Of a stretch of DNA of 64,000 nucleotides, positions 53,584 to 64,000 are shown piece after piece (position 1 is the first letter of the stretch; the number at the start of each line of letters is the position of its first letter). The stretch lies in NCBI GenBank assembly GCA_947095585.1, contig OX352761.1, positions 52,998,019-53,062,018 on the forward strand, in the 5' to 3' direction. The notes below the pieces were generated by a model. The model was not told where the DNA came from, made no database searches, and saw only the letters and a program-made list of their open reading frames with translations. The position numbers were made by a program, and so were the translations under genes. The DNA comes from Nephrocerus scutellatus (taxonomy: Eukaryota; Arthropoda; Insecta; Diptera; Pipunculidae).

Positions 53584-53921
53584 CCGTGGGTGGTATTGCA
53601 ACGCAACATGCTACATGGTGCTGCATTCAAATCATCATCATCGACTCGATCGACTCATCGATTCAAGGCCAATGAACCACCACCAGTTCCCTATCGCTAT
53701 CACAATAATCATTACTTTGTTGCAACTCAATCGTGCGCATCGTCATATTTCATCGCACAAATGACTCGTCACATTGTAGCAACACAATGAGCGTCGTCAA
53801 ATATCGTTGTGAGCATGCGAGTCATCGCTCACTCGACCTAATTGTTTATGTTTAAGAACGGACGACCACAACTAATGTGCACCATAAGCACAATCAGAAT
53901 GTCTCGAGTCTACGACGCATT
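53584..53921. other. Unassigned segment with the undeleted 120 bp (copy B)
   Basis: It holds the longer allele: two gactcg copies (53643-53648 and 53763-53768) flank 114 bp absent from copy A. The T run at about 53919-53936 is interrupted by an A. There is no convincing gene; two overlapping short frames (53564-53764, 53590-53790) look accidental. Confidence 0.5.
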
Positions 53922-54647
53922 TTTATTTTTTTTTTTATAATGTACACACGCTAAAGGGGTTTGCACCCTTATAATGCTTAGCACAGCGAGGGCGTTAGAA
54001 AATTAGGGAGAGGAAAAGATGAGATGTCTATGCACGCGAGTCTTAAACGACTGCAGATCATAAAAATGTGGAAACACAGAATCAGGCAAATCATTCTATA
54101 TAACAATCGTGCGTCTAAAGAAGGAATCTCTGAATTAGTTAGTACGTCCGAAAATAGGCTTAATGGTAGACCCGTGAGCTCTAGTTGAGGCACGGGTATT
54201 ACGGATGGGTTGGAGAATAGGCGGGATGCATCTGGATATTTCTTTTGAACTTGCTTGTGGAAAAAGCGATAAAACAGTGACAGGCAGGAAACATTCCTAC
54301 GATGTGACATCTCGTAGCATTTTTGGCGATGGCAAATATGTGGTCGTTCCAACGAAGCTTGTTGTTGACGCACATACCGAGAATTGAGAGCTTTTCAGTT
54401 TCTTTGATGCAAGAACCATTCATGGATAAAGGTTGGGGGTTTAAATTACGCTTAGACGACAGAAGACAGCATTGGGTTTTAAAAGCGTTAAATTCAACTC
54501 TATTATGTATTCCCCACCTTGTTATGCTGTCAAGGTCAGAATTTAACGTGCTTAAAATACGTTGTTGTTTAAGTTCCACTTGTAACGAAGAGGGTCGTGC
54601 AGAAAGCGTGAAGTCATATGAAAAGCTAAGAGTACTGTCATCAGCGA
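53922..54647 (-). pseudogene. Non-LTR element 3' tail (copy B)
   Basis: Counterpart of 33255-33980; frames 53978-54373 and 54199-54647, with the same frameshift and truncation. Confidence 0.8.
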
Positions 54648-55178
54648 ATTCAGTCGCTGCGTCCAAGTCACCGTCGGTTGAATTAAAGCTTTCGGCAGTC
54701 ATCAGCATTGGCAGTCATCAGCATATTCGGCGGCATGTACCTACTCAACGAACTGTGGAAATTGCTGACATGGTACAAAGTACTGACAAAGTTACACCTT
54801 TGGAATGTGTGGGACTGGTGGTGACTGCAACTGGCGATGAGCATCACTGTCGGCCAGCAAAGCAGTCTACTGACGAGTCTCCTGACTACAAGCAGCGGCA
54901 ACGGAAATAATCGCCTTTGAATTGTGAAATAAAATAAAATTAAATTGTACTCTTGTTCTTTTATTAAAACTCTGATAGTGTAAACCGCAAATTGTAATTA
55001 TCTTGTTTGTTGACATTCTGATTTGTCATTGTAAACTTAAATTTTGAATTTAATAGTATTTAATAAAACATCAAAAGGAAACCTAAGTTTTTTATTGAAT
55101 AGCAAATTTCAGTTCGCTTTTTTTATTTTTGTGGAGAGCACGTCTCCATCGTTTTTGCTAGTGTCCATCGCGAATACA
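54648..55178 (+). repeat. BEL gag fragment and LTR-like region (copy B)
   Basis: Counterpart of 33981-34511. The LTR-like CA end is at 55177-55178, with the primer-binding-like tggtccttcgagacggat at 55182. Confidence 0.5.
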
Positions 55179-55424
55179 TTTTGGTCCTTCGAGACGGATT
55201 AAGATCCATTTAGAATCAGTGCGAACATTGACAATTTATTGATAAATACAAGCAAGTGTACATTAAACAAGACGTACAACAAATCAGCGGTACGATCAGG
55301 GAGCAACGCTTACATCAGGTGTGTGGCATTTTATTAAACAAATTATTTTTACAAATAAACTAGTGATCTTAGTGATCGTAATTACTTGTGTGGTGTGTGG
55401 GTAAATTGATTCTCTGTCTTCATC

Positions 55425-56060
55425 ATGAGCAAGGGTAAAATTTCGCAAGAACTCGAGGCTGAATATAAGGCATATGTAGGCCAAGCAGCATCTAAAAAAT
55501 CTATGCACATGATCGAAGCTCGACTGTTAAATTTGGAGACATCGTTTAAAGAAGCTAGGTTTCTTCATCAGAAAATTGTTGGGTTCCCTAGTGAAGATGC
55601 AAAGACTGAATACATGGAAGCACTCACGTTTCATAAATTGAAGGAACTGTTCTTTAATTATTCTATCGAATTAAAGGAACAGTTAGCAGCCACCGATAGT
55701 CAAGGCTGCCTTAATAATTCAGTCGCTGCGTCCAAGTCACCGTCGGTTGAATTAAAGCTTCCGGCAATGAAGCTACCAACTTTTGACGGCTTCCTACAGA
55801 TGTGGCCAGAATTTAAGGGACTGTTCGAAGGAATGGTCAATAAAAACTCCTCAATATCTGACGCTCATAAGCTCCAATATTTAAAAAGCAATTTAACGGG
55901 TGAAGCAGCGCGTATGCTTCGCAACACCGAAACAAATTTTGAATCAGCGTGGGCATTATTGGTTAAGCGGTTTCAAAATTTTAGACTTTTAAAAGACAGT
56001 CAATTTAACCTTTTTTATGACCAACCGAAGCTCACTCCGATGATCTCAAATTACTGTTAG
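55425..56060 (+). pseudogene. BEL/Pao gag (copy B)
   Basis: Protein identical to the gag at 34758-35393, with the same premature stop. Only the leader differs (gattctctg for gaatatctg). Confidence 0.87.
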
Positions 56061-57148
56061 ACACCACCAATGAAGCCAAGCAATCGCTTAAGGGTCTTGG
56101 AGTGCCTGTGGAATCATGGGATGATGTCCTCATATTTCATACGGTACAAAAACTTCCGTCTACCACTCGGGGACTCTGGGAGTCCCACATTTCAACGTAC
56201 GTGGACTATCCGACCTTTAACACTTTGGAAGATTTCATCTTAATGAGATCAAGAACCTTGGATGTTATTGGACAATCCTAACCAAGTTCCAATCAACCTA
56301 AAGCTAAAAGGCACACCACAATTCGTGTTCACAACTCCACAATTCAAAGGTGTTCGCTCTGTCAAGGCTCACATTCCATTCGGAATTGCTTTAAATTTAA
56401 AGCATTAAACACGAGGAAGCGACAAGAGGTAGCAAAAAAAATGAAATTGTGCTTCAACTGTTTGTCAAGCGCACATTTCACGCAAAACTGCACAAGCACC
56501 TTTATGTGTTCTGTCTGCCACCAAAAACATCATTCGTTGCTGCACATGAATGAGTCAGTCAACGCAATGCATGCTTTTGAACCTGATCCAATGGGAGCTG
56601 GTACTCTACCTTTTCAACCAGCGTCCTCCTCCACCCAAATTTAACAATCAGTACCCTCAGATAGCACAATATCCTCCTACGGAACTGCTTCAGCATACAA
56701 CGCGTTCATAGCCGAAAACAACCATGCACCTGTTCTTCTGGCTACAGCCCTCATCAAGGTTTCGAAAACCATGGGCCAACTGTTGACGCTGCGAACGCTA
56801 TTAGATCCTGGGTCAGAGGCCTCATTCATCACTGAGTCTGCCGTTCAACTACTAAAACTAAAAAAGGAAAGAAGCTGCGTTTAGATCCTTGGTGTTAGAG
56901 AGACCAACACAAACACTTCGAATCACAAGGTTTCTCTCACGATTTTTTCAAATGTGAACAAAACCTTTAGCTTACAGCTCAATGCATTGGTCTAACCCAA
57001 ACTCACAGCTGCATTACCTACGCACTTCATTTCATGTGCTAATTGGAGCCACCTCCACAACACTGAATTTGCTGATCCAACATTTGGCAGCTATATTTAT
57101 CCCTCCATTCTCGTTGAAGGTATAAGGAAAGGAGAACCAGGAACCCCT

Positions 57149-58316
57149 GTGGCTCAAAGGACGGAACTGGGATGGGTTCTTTCTGGGGGCATCTCCCCTA
57201 AATATCAATCGAATGTAACAACTCTTCACATAACCACCGAAGGTCAACCTTTGGATAGCGTGCTGCTTAAATTTTGGGAACTTGAGGAAGTTTCACGGAA
57301 AAAACTGCTCTCACCAGAAGAAGAGAAATGTGAGACGCACTTTTGCAGAACCCATCGGCGTCAACTGGATGGAAAATATAAGGTTTAACTTCAATTTAAG
57401 GAAGGTACACACCCTGTGTTAGATTTATCTCAAAGATCAGCAGTTGTCAGATTCATGCAACTCGAGAGAAAATTTCGAATAAATTCGTCGTTCTATGAGG
57501 AGTACAACAGAATATTCAGCGAATACAAAGAGCTTGGGCATCGAGCCCATGGTACTATCCAGTCCTCACTATTTCGTTCGTTACCACGCCGCGATGAAGG
57601 AATCAAGTTCAACGACAAAACTCAGAATCGTGTTTGACGCTTCCTGTAAGTCGTCTGATGGCACATCACTTAATGACCATCTCTTCATTGGCCCAAGGTT
57701 GTAGGATGACATCTTCGACCACATCACTGGATTCAGAAAACACAAAATTGCATTTGTAGCTGACATTAACAAAATGTATCGGCAAATTTGGGTTTCGCCG
57801 GAGGATGCTGCATATCAATTGGTTTTGTGGAGAGATAGAGAGGGAGAAGAGATTAAGACATGTTGTCTGAATACGGTCACTTTCGGCACCGCCTCCGCGC
57901 CATACTTAGCAGTGCGCACACTTCTACAACTTGCGGCTGATAATCGAGCAGACTACCTGATTGCGGAAAAAATCGCTAGAAATAATTTCTACGTAGATGA
58001 TGTGATCCATGGAGCAGACTCCGAAGCGGCAGCTGACAACATTGTTAAAGCAGGAGGCTTTCCACTACGCAAGTGGGCAAGTAATTCTGAAGAATTGTTG
58101 GCATCCATTTCAGAGATTGATAGAGAAGTAAAGGTACCATTCTCATTCGACGCAGGCAATGAGATTAAAACGCTAGGAATCCAATGGCATCCAGCAAAGG
58201 ATACCTTCACCTTCACTGCAGGACTCAAAGAAGACGACAAAGAGAACAATCCTTTCAGACATTGCGCGGCTGTACGATCCACTGGGTTGGATTTCTCCGT
58301 GTGTCATTGTCGGTAA
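57149..58316 (+). pseudogene. BEL/Pao reverse transcriptase (copy B)
   Basis: Same broken RT as 36482-37649, with YVDD at about 57990-58001. Confidence 0.86.
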
Positions 58317-58441
58317 GATTTTAATGGAAGGAAAAGCAAACATGGGATTCTGAACTCCCAGCAGCAATCGTTACTGCGTCGCATAACCTGAAAACGGAGT
58401 TCACCGCACTAAACGACATCGAGATTCCACGCTGGGTACAC

Positions 58442-58945
58442 TTGACTACTGATTTAGAAATCGAAATCTACGGCTTTTGCGACGCATCAGAAAAGGCTTA
58501 TGCGGCCGCACTATACTTACGAGTCATCACCAGAGATACAAATGCCATCAACCTAATCGTGTCAAAAACGAGAGTTGCACCACTCAAAATTAAATCGCTG
58601 GCACGGTTGGAACTTTGTGGAGCACTGTTGCTAGCACATCTTTTGATGCACACCATTAAAACAATGGACCTCCAATCTCCAAAAATATTTGCTTGGTTTG
58701 ACTCACAAATTACACTTGCGTGGATTAAGACAGCACCATATATTCGAACTACGTTCGTTGCCAACAGAGTGGCAGAAATCCAGGAACTTATAGATCCTGC
58801 GTGTTGGAACTACGTCCGGTCTAAGGACAATCCGGCCAATGTGACTTCTAGAGGACTGTTTCCAAGAGAACTCCTCATTAATCATCAATGGTGGCATGGA
58901 CCTGAATTTCTTCTCTCGTTTGATGAACAAAGTTTAAATACATAA
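58442..58945 (+). pseudogene. BEL/Pao RNase H region (copy B)
   Basis: Same 167-residue frame as 37775-38278, ending in the inverted arm. Confidence 0.86.
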
Positions 58946-60180
58946 TTTTCACGAATTTTCAGCTTACGTCTGCGTCGTAGACATTCTGCCGCCATGTTCA
59001 GGGGCCTCGTCCTGGTCCTGGACTGCTAGAACAGAGAATGACTCGAGCATGAAATCTGCCTTCGGTTTTGGTGTTGGTCTTCTTCTTATGTACATTACGC
59101 AGTTCCACAATAGGTAAAGTGCAAGTATGGTTGACACCGATAGGCTCACCGCCATCGATGAATGAGTTGTCTTCCGCCAGTGAGACAACATCTGGTCGTT
59201 GTTACTGACCTCGTTTACTTGGTCCCATAAATCAGCTGTGGATAGAATGGACTCTTTCAATCTGTAATTATAGGGTTTAGTAGTTTCTTCGGAATAATTA
59301 GTGAAATTTATCGGTTTAATGAAGGTGCGCTGAATTTCAAAACTGAACAGTCTCTCTGCCAGTGAGGTATTGTGATTTGTCCGAATAAGACAAGATTGGC
59401 TAAGTTGCAGAACTCCAACCTCGTTAAGCGAAATTTCTTCCCTCTGTCCGTCACAAACAACCGCCGCTGCTGTTGGATTGTTTGCAACAAACAACGAAGT
59501 GTTCGGAAGGTGTAAATGTTTCCAAGATATCTCCTTTACTGTAATTTTTCGAAGAGGGCAGCTTTTTGTTTCCTTTCGTCGATACAAATGTTCGATGATA
59601 CAATCATCGCTCGAACTTATCTCGTTTACAACTCCTTGGTTGCACATGAAGGAGTATCTTTTTCGAATTGTACACTTTTGTAGTTCTTGATCAGATAGTT
59701 CAAAGTAGTGCTGATTATTAAAGTCAATGGCTTCAAACGACGAAGAAACATCTGGGATAATTTATGTTGCGTTACTTATCTTATGAGGAATAGGAGTGAC
59801 TTTTACAAGATCATATTCTGATAGTTCAGTAATGTAAAGAAATCCACTCACAATTACGTGTGTTTTGTTAAGTTCAATATCGATTCTTTCCGTAGCGCTC
59901 CTCACCAATACTAAATTAGTAGGGAGTTTCCTTGATATATTTTCAATCACTGCATTCAAGTGTCCCGGTAGTATAAATTCTAAGAATGGTCTAGATTCTG
60001 CGGTATTTAGTTCAATAAATCGCTCTTCCATTTCACTGAGAAGAATCATGAAAATTTGACATGCTCGAGTCACTCTCTATTCTAGCAGTCCAGGACCAGG
60101 ACGAGTCCCTCAAGATGGCGGCAGAATGTCTACGACGCAGAGATAAGCTGAAAATTCGTGAAAATTATGTATTTAAACTT
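58929..60180. repeat. Inverted-repeat-capped env-like segment (copy B)
   Basis: Arms at about 58929-59042 and 60070-60180 match those of copy A. Confidence 0.88.
58964..60073 (-). pseudogene. Env-like glycoprotein remnant (copy B)
   Basis: Counterpart of 38297-39406; frames 58964-59647 and 59762-60073, separated by the same stop. One S to F change lies in the ectodomain part (ERLSSF to ERLFSF). The hydrophobic segment is kept. Confidence 0.65.
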
Positions 60181-60310
60181 TTTGCTGAGTGCGCTTCTCG
60201 CACTGGCGGAATATTCCCACACTTTTAGCTGAGTGCGCTTCTCGCACCAGAGGAACGTTCCCGTACTTTTTGCTGAGTGCGCTCCTCGCACAAGCGGAAC
60301 GTTCCCACAC
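60179..60310. repeat. 44-bp minisatellite, 3 copies (copy B)
   Basis: Counterpart of 39512-39643, with one substitution in the third unit (gcgctcctcgc for gcgcttctcgc). Confidence 0.94.
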
Positions 60311-60316
60311 TTTTGA

Positions 60317-60889
60317 TGATTGTGCTTTTCATAATCATTTTCATTTTTTTGTCAATTGCGACTCTCGCTTTGTTGTTGTTATACATTAGTTTGAATTCCA
60401 AAATATTTTCATTTGTTGAGTTCCGCCATAAAATACGTTGAACGTTCTGATTTTCTTCCGAAATTTTTATCTGCCTGTACATTTTTTCTATGTCAGCAGT
60501 GTATACATCTCTATGACTTCTCCAGCGAAGTAACATGTACTGCAAGTCTTGTTGAATTATCCATTCGTTGATTTCATAGAAGCATCAAATACCACTCGTA
60601 GTTAAGTGGTGTTACTATCCTTACGAATAACAGCTTGGTGTGGCATATAGTACACACGCTTCTGATCAGTGTTACTCCTTTCTTCACGTGATATTAGTTT
60701 CATGTGGCCTAAGTCCAGATATTCGTGCATAAAACTGTTGTAATTCTGGCGTAAAGTATAGTTTTTAGTGAATTTTTTTTCTATTTGAAGCCATCGTGCC
60801 ATTGCTCTTGGCCTTGATTCTCCCAAGTTCAGCTCTGTATCATTGAAAGGTATTTTTACTGTGTAGCTCCCATCTTGATTTCGTTTCAT
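60317..60889 (-). pseudogene. BEL/Pao RT, minus strand (copy B)
   Basis: Frames 60225-60545 (with MYRQIKISEENQ intact, where copy A has a stop) and 60602-60889 (one base longer than copy A near 60708, which extends the frame through GHMKLIS to the MPHQAVIRKDSN segment). Here copy B is closer to the functional sequence. Confidence 0.82.
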
Positions 60890-61014
60890 CGTAAAGGTTT
60901 TCGCATTTTTGTTGTTCCGAAGTGAATTTTTCCTCTCTTACTGCTGTCTCTTCTATTTCCCAAAATCGTTTAAGTTCGCTATCTATATCGTTGAGTGTTA
61001 CCAAGGACGTAACA

Positions 61015-61943
61015 CTATAGTTTTTGTTTGTCGTACTTTTTGTTTTTTCTGATAGAATCCATCCAAAGCATTCCGCTTTTCGCTTTGACTAGGCCATCTA
61101 AAATTACTTCAGTATATATATCAGCTCCAATCACGATATCGACTGGGCCAGGAGTACCGAATGTTGGGTCAGCTTGAATAAAGTTGTTATTTATACCATC
61201 ATTATCTTCAATATTAAATGATTCATCAGGCTGAGTATTTGTCAAAGTCGACATTATTAATGCATCACAATGTAGTGTGATAGTTGCCCCATTCCATAAA
61301 TTTCTTTATTGGTCCTTTCTCTAGGACCTCCAAGTCTTTGTGCTGCATTTTCAGTTATCAATGTGGCCTGAGATCCTGGATCTACTAAAGCACGTAATAT
61401 TTCATACGTGTTCTGTGCTGTTTTGACTCTTACTAAGGCTGTTGCCAGCAAAGTGCTTCTTTCCTCATCTATCCATATTTTCTTCTCAGCCAAGGACACG
61501 TTGGATGAAAAATTACTTTCGTTCCTTGCAATTTTTTTTCCACTATTCTGGAGGTGCATTAGGGAATGGTGTTGTCTGTTGCACATGGCGCATTTCGAAT
61601 TGCTATAACACTTCTCGGTAGTGCTGTGATTAAGACAATTCTGACATATTTTGTTTTGTTTTATGAAGAAAATTCTTTCTGGGATTGGTTTGTCCCTAAA
61701 ACTCGCGCATGCGTATATTGGATGTTGGCCTTTGGAAAATTTACAAGATCTAATCGAGGCATGGTAGTTTCTAATCGGCCACTTTCCAGTCTCACTGTAC
61801 TTGTGAAATGATTTTTCTTGAATTGGAGTTTTCCTTGTATCCCCTAATGTTTCGATTGATTGGAATCTATTCTCTAAGAAGGTTAAAACTTCTCCTAGAG
61901 TCGGAATCTCTCTTGGTTTTTCAAGTGTAGTATCAATTTGCAA
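61015..61943 (-). pseudogene. BEL/Pao zinc knuckle and protease, broken by 61-bp deletion (copy B)
   Basis: Same region as 40347-41430, but 61 bp equivalent to 40613-40673 are missing at 61280/61281. This shifts the frame after the GMGQL segment and splits the ORF into 61257-61943 and 61015-61254. Confidence 0.87.
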
Positions 61944-62038
61944 GTTAGCTATAGCGTGCAGACTTTCTTTAGTTGTGTCATGCAGTTGTTTTATTGTATC
62001 TGCCGATTCGTGCAGAATCGTTCGCTGATTTAGCAGTG

Positions 62039-62893
62039 TTTTTTTTTTTTTTTTAAAAAAGACTCACTGACCCTGAATGACTTTCGCCACGGCAATAAGT
62101 TGGGCTATGCCCTCTATTAAAATTAAAAATTAAAAAATTCGAAGGAATGTGATTTACAATATAATACATTCCTCACGTTTATAGCCGGTTTCAATTTATT
62201 TTCTCAGAATTATCTCTGATTCGTTGAAAAAAGCAATACGAAATAACGAACACGAAACTAATACGAGTCAAGTCCAAATACTTTAATGAATGAATCATGG
62301 TCAGGGAAAACTACAAAAAACCTTGACCAAGAAAATATTACAAAATAAACAACAAATATTATAAATAATATAAAAAATAATAATTTTTTAAATAAAATAA
62401 TCTTATCCTCTAATGAACACTACGGTCGTCCTTCAGGAAGTTGTTTACAGCTATTTTGAAGGCCTGTAAATTATAAGATTCGGGAAATACGGAGTCGACC
62501 AATTGATTCCACATCGAAGTCACTCTCGGATAAAAGGACGATTTGAAGTGTTGGGTTCTACATGAGAACGGTTTTAAGGCAAACCTATGTTGATTAGACC
62601 TCAAACGAGTGTTAACGTTGCTGACAAAAGGACCTGGGAATAGAGAACGGGTTTCTGAAGAACATCTACCGTTGTAAAATTTTTAGAAAACAGATAAAGC
62701 TCCAACATTACGTCTATGCTCCAAAGAATCAAGAGATGAAGTAATTGTTAAATCGTTTATCAAACGGATAACTCTATTTTGAATTCCATCAAGATGAACC
62801 ATCTTGGAGCCTATTGGTTCATCTTGATGGAATTCAAAATAGAGTTATCCGTTTGATAAACGATGTAACAATTACTTCATCTCTTGATTCTTT
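62039..62893 (-). mobile_element. Non-LTR tail with palindrome in BEL gag (copy B)
   Basis: Counterpart of 41432-42283: poly(A) tail as a T run at 62039-62055, tail frame 62410-62604, palindrome 62723-62893. Confidence 0.85.
62723..62893. repeat. Near-perfect palindrome, 78-bp arms (copy B)
   Basis: Same as 42113-42283, kept without visible change. Confidence 0.94.
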
Positions 62894-63759
62894 TTGTCTA
62901 CATTAGAGCAAAATAAAATTCTGTTGTTGTTGTACCTATGTAACATCATCTCCCATGCTGACTATACATCGGAGCTTGTCAAATGTTGTACTAGCTTCAA
63001 TGCGTCTCCCTTTAGTGATGTCTTAAGGTAATGCATTTTCTCTACATCCATAAGAAGTTTATTACTATGTATAATGTTATCCATTTTTTTATTGCGCCAT
63101 CAAATATTGGTACTTTAATTGCTGGCAGTTGTACTTCATTAGATGGTTGTTTGGTGGTTTCATTGGGAGTTTTTAAACAACCATTAAGCTCTAGTACAAA
63201 ACTTCTGTATTTCTGTTCAATGATTTCAAAAGCATTTGTTTTCAAATATTCTTCTTCTATATCAGTTTCTGTTGAATGTATCAGTATTTCTTCGTGTAAC
63301 TGGGCAATGTTGTTCCACGCTCCACTAACTTCATTCAATTTGAATTGAATGTAAGTGTGTTGTGTCTCATCTGGTAGCGCTTCTTTTTCTTTTATAAGTT
63401 TTTCCAATAAGGATATTCTTATATTCTGCTTTTTTACTCGCAGATTTTGTTCTGAAGAACTGCTGTCGACGCTTTGTCTGCGTTTTACGCGATCTTCTTT
63501 TAGTTTTTCTAGTTCTTCCGTTCTATTTAGAATTTCTATTTCTTTGCTCAATATCGTTCATCATTTTTTGTACAAGTGTTTCTACTTGTTTTTTAAAATC
63601 TTTTATAAAGTAGTCATGTGTTTCATTATTTTCTTTGTTCTTTATCAGTATTGAGTCGTTACTACTAAACTCATCCCAGCTTTTCGTCAAGCCTCCCTTC
63701 TTATTTTGTAAATAATTCAAAGTCTTTCTAATCGAACTGTCTTTTTTATAATCAGGCAT
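62894..63759 (-). pseudogene. BEL/Pao gag N-terminal part (copy B)
   Basis: Counterpart of 42284-43149. It carries a private stop near 62964 (ctttacatc to ctatacatc, lysine to TAG in the DVKSAW segment) besides the shared frameshifts. Confidence 0.82.
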
Positions 63760-64000
63760 TTTTTGTTCAATTGTTCAGATAGTCACAAATTGTCCACGTA
63801 GGTTATAGTTCAAATTGTCAAATTGTAGAAAAAAATTTCAACATAGTTTATAGTTCAAATAAAATAGTCACAATTTTTCCGTATAAGTTCAAGTTCAAGT
63901 AGTCACAATTTTTCCACCGATTTTAAGTATTATCTTCACAGTTTTTCCACGGATTTTAAGTATTATCTTCACAGTTTTTCCACGGATTTTAAGTATTATC
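63760..64000 (-). repeat. BEL 5' UTR with 33-bp repeats, at window end (copy B)
   Basis: Three units of cacagtttttccacggattt, then taagtattatctt, are visible to the last base, one more than in copy A. The BEL 5' LTR, if present, lies beyond the window. Confidence 0.85.

Larger units (their letters stand above)
55179..58945 (+). mobile_element. BEL/Pao retrotransposon, plus strand (copy B)
   Basis: Counterpart of 34512-38278: gag 55425-56060, zinc knuckle 56441-56644 and protease to about 56880, RT 57149-58316, RNase H 58442-58945. The same frame breaks are present. One A to E change lies in the RT (NAIKTLG to NEIKTLG). Confidence 0.9.
43362..64000. repeat. Copy B of the ~20.6-kb direct duplication
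   Basis: It repeats 22808-43361 in the same order and orientation. Offsets by segment are +20560 (to about 48.4 kb), +20558, +20546 (after a 12-bp loss at about 50829), +20666/20667 (after a 120-bp difference at 53643), +20668 and +20607/20610 (after a 61-bp loss at 61281). Substitutions are sparse. The copy reaches the window end inside the 33-bp repeats, so its true right edge is not seen. Confidence 0.97.
60317..64000 (-). mobile_element. BEL/Pao retrotransposon, minus strand (copy B)
   Basis: Counterpart of 39650-43361, running to the window end: RT 60225-60889, protease/zinc knuckle 61015-61943, non-LTR insertion 62039-62893, gag 62894-63759, 5' UTR with at least three 33-bp repeats to 64000. 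Confidence 0.86.

Noticed and set aside
1..64000. tRNA or rRNA genes
   Set aside because: No cloverleaf-like A and B box pairs or rRNA core sequences were recognised by eye. The one tRNA-related signal is the BEL primer-binding site.

Overview
This is eukaryotic, almost certainly insect DNA, and a higher dipteran is my best guess. It is AT-rich and has no operon-like gene layout. It is built nearly entirely from transposable elements typical of flies: a Helitron, an RTE-like non-LTR element, a Ty3/gypsy element, two BEL/Pao elements, and LOA-like and CR1/jockey-like non-LTR elements. The only piece I read as a host gene is one 135-bp exon on the minus strand (19910-20044). It has consensus splice sites and encodes part of the extracellular domain of a Cys-loop ligand-gated chloride channel. 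I infer that much of the window is TE-filled intron or intergenic DNA around that gene.

Layout, left to right. (1) 1-3478: a satellite array of about 100-bp monomers with C-homopolymer linkers. (2) 3682-22550: four direct copies (U1-U4) of a mosaic repeat unit of about 3.47 kb. U2 has lost about 1.4 kb. U3 carries a full-length RTE-like retrotransposon with an uninterrupted 999-codon ORF and a 12-bp target duplication. A 5'-truncated gypsy element lies between U3 and U4. U4 alone holds the 665-bp unique block with the host exon. (3) 22207-24436: a tandem duplication of about 1.12 kb that copies the end of U4, a linker repeat and the 5' end of a Helitron. (4) 22808-43361 (copy A) and 43362 to the window end (copy B): a nearly identical direct duplication of about 20.6 kb.

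Each 20.6-kb copy contains, in order: a Helitron of about 2.1 kb (5'-TC, hairpin, CTAG-3') that carries the satellite of region 1 in the opposite orientation plus a decayed helicase C-terminus; an internally deleted non-LTR fragment; a LOA-like RT/RNase H element with target duplication; a CR1/L2-like element; a tandem repeat of about 110 bp; a second non-LTR tail; a plus-strand BEL/Pao element (LTR end, primer-binding site, gag to RNase H); an env-like pseudogene between inverted repeats; a 44-bp minisatellite; and a minus-strand BEL/Pao element whose gag is interrupted by another non-LTR tail with a near-perfect palindrome.

Nearly all element genes are frameshifted or truncated, and most lesions are shared by copies A and B, so the decay predates the duplication. 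The RTE-like ORF is the only one that looks intact. The most interesting threads are the Helitron-borne tandem repeat that matches a free satellite array, the host exon stranded among repeats, and a layered order of events readable from empty sites, target duplications and private deletions.
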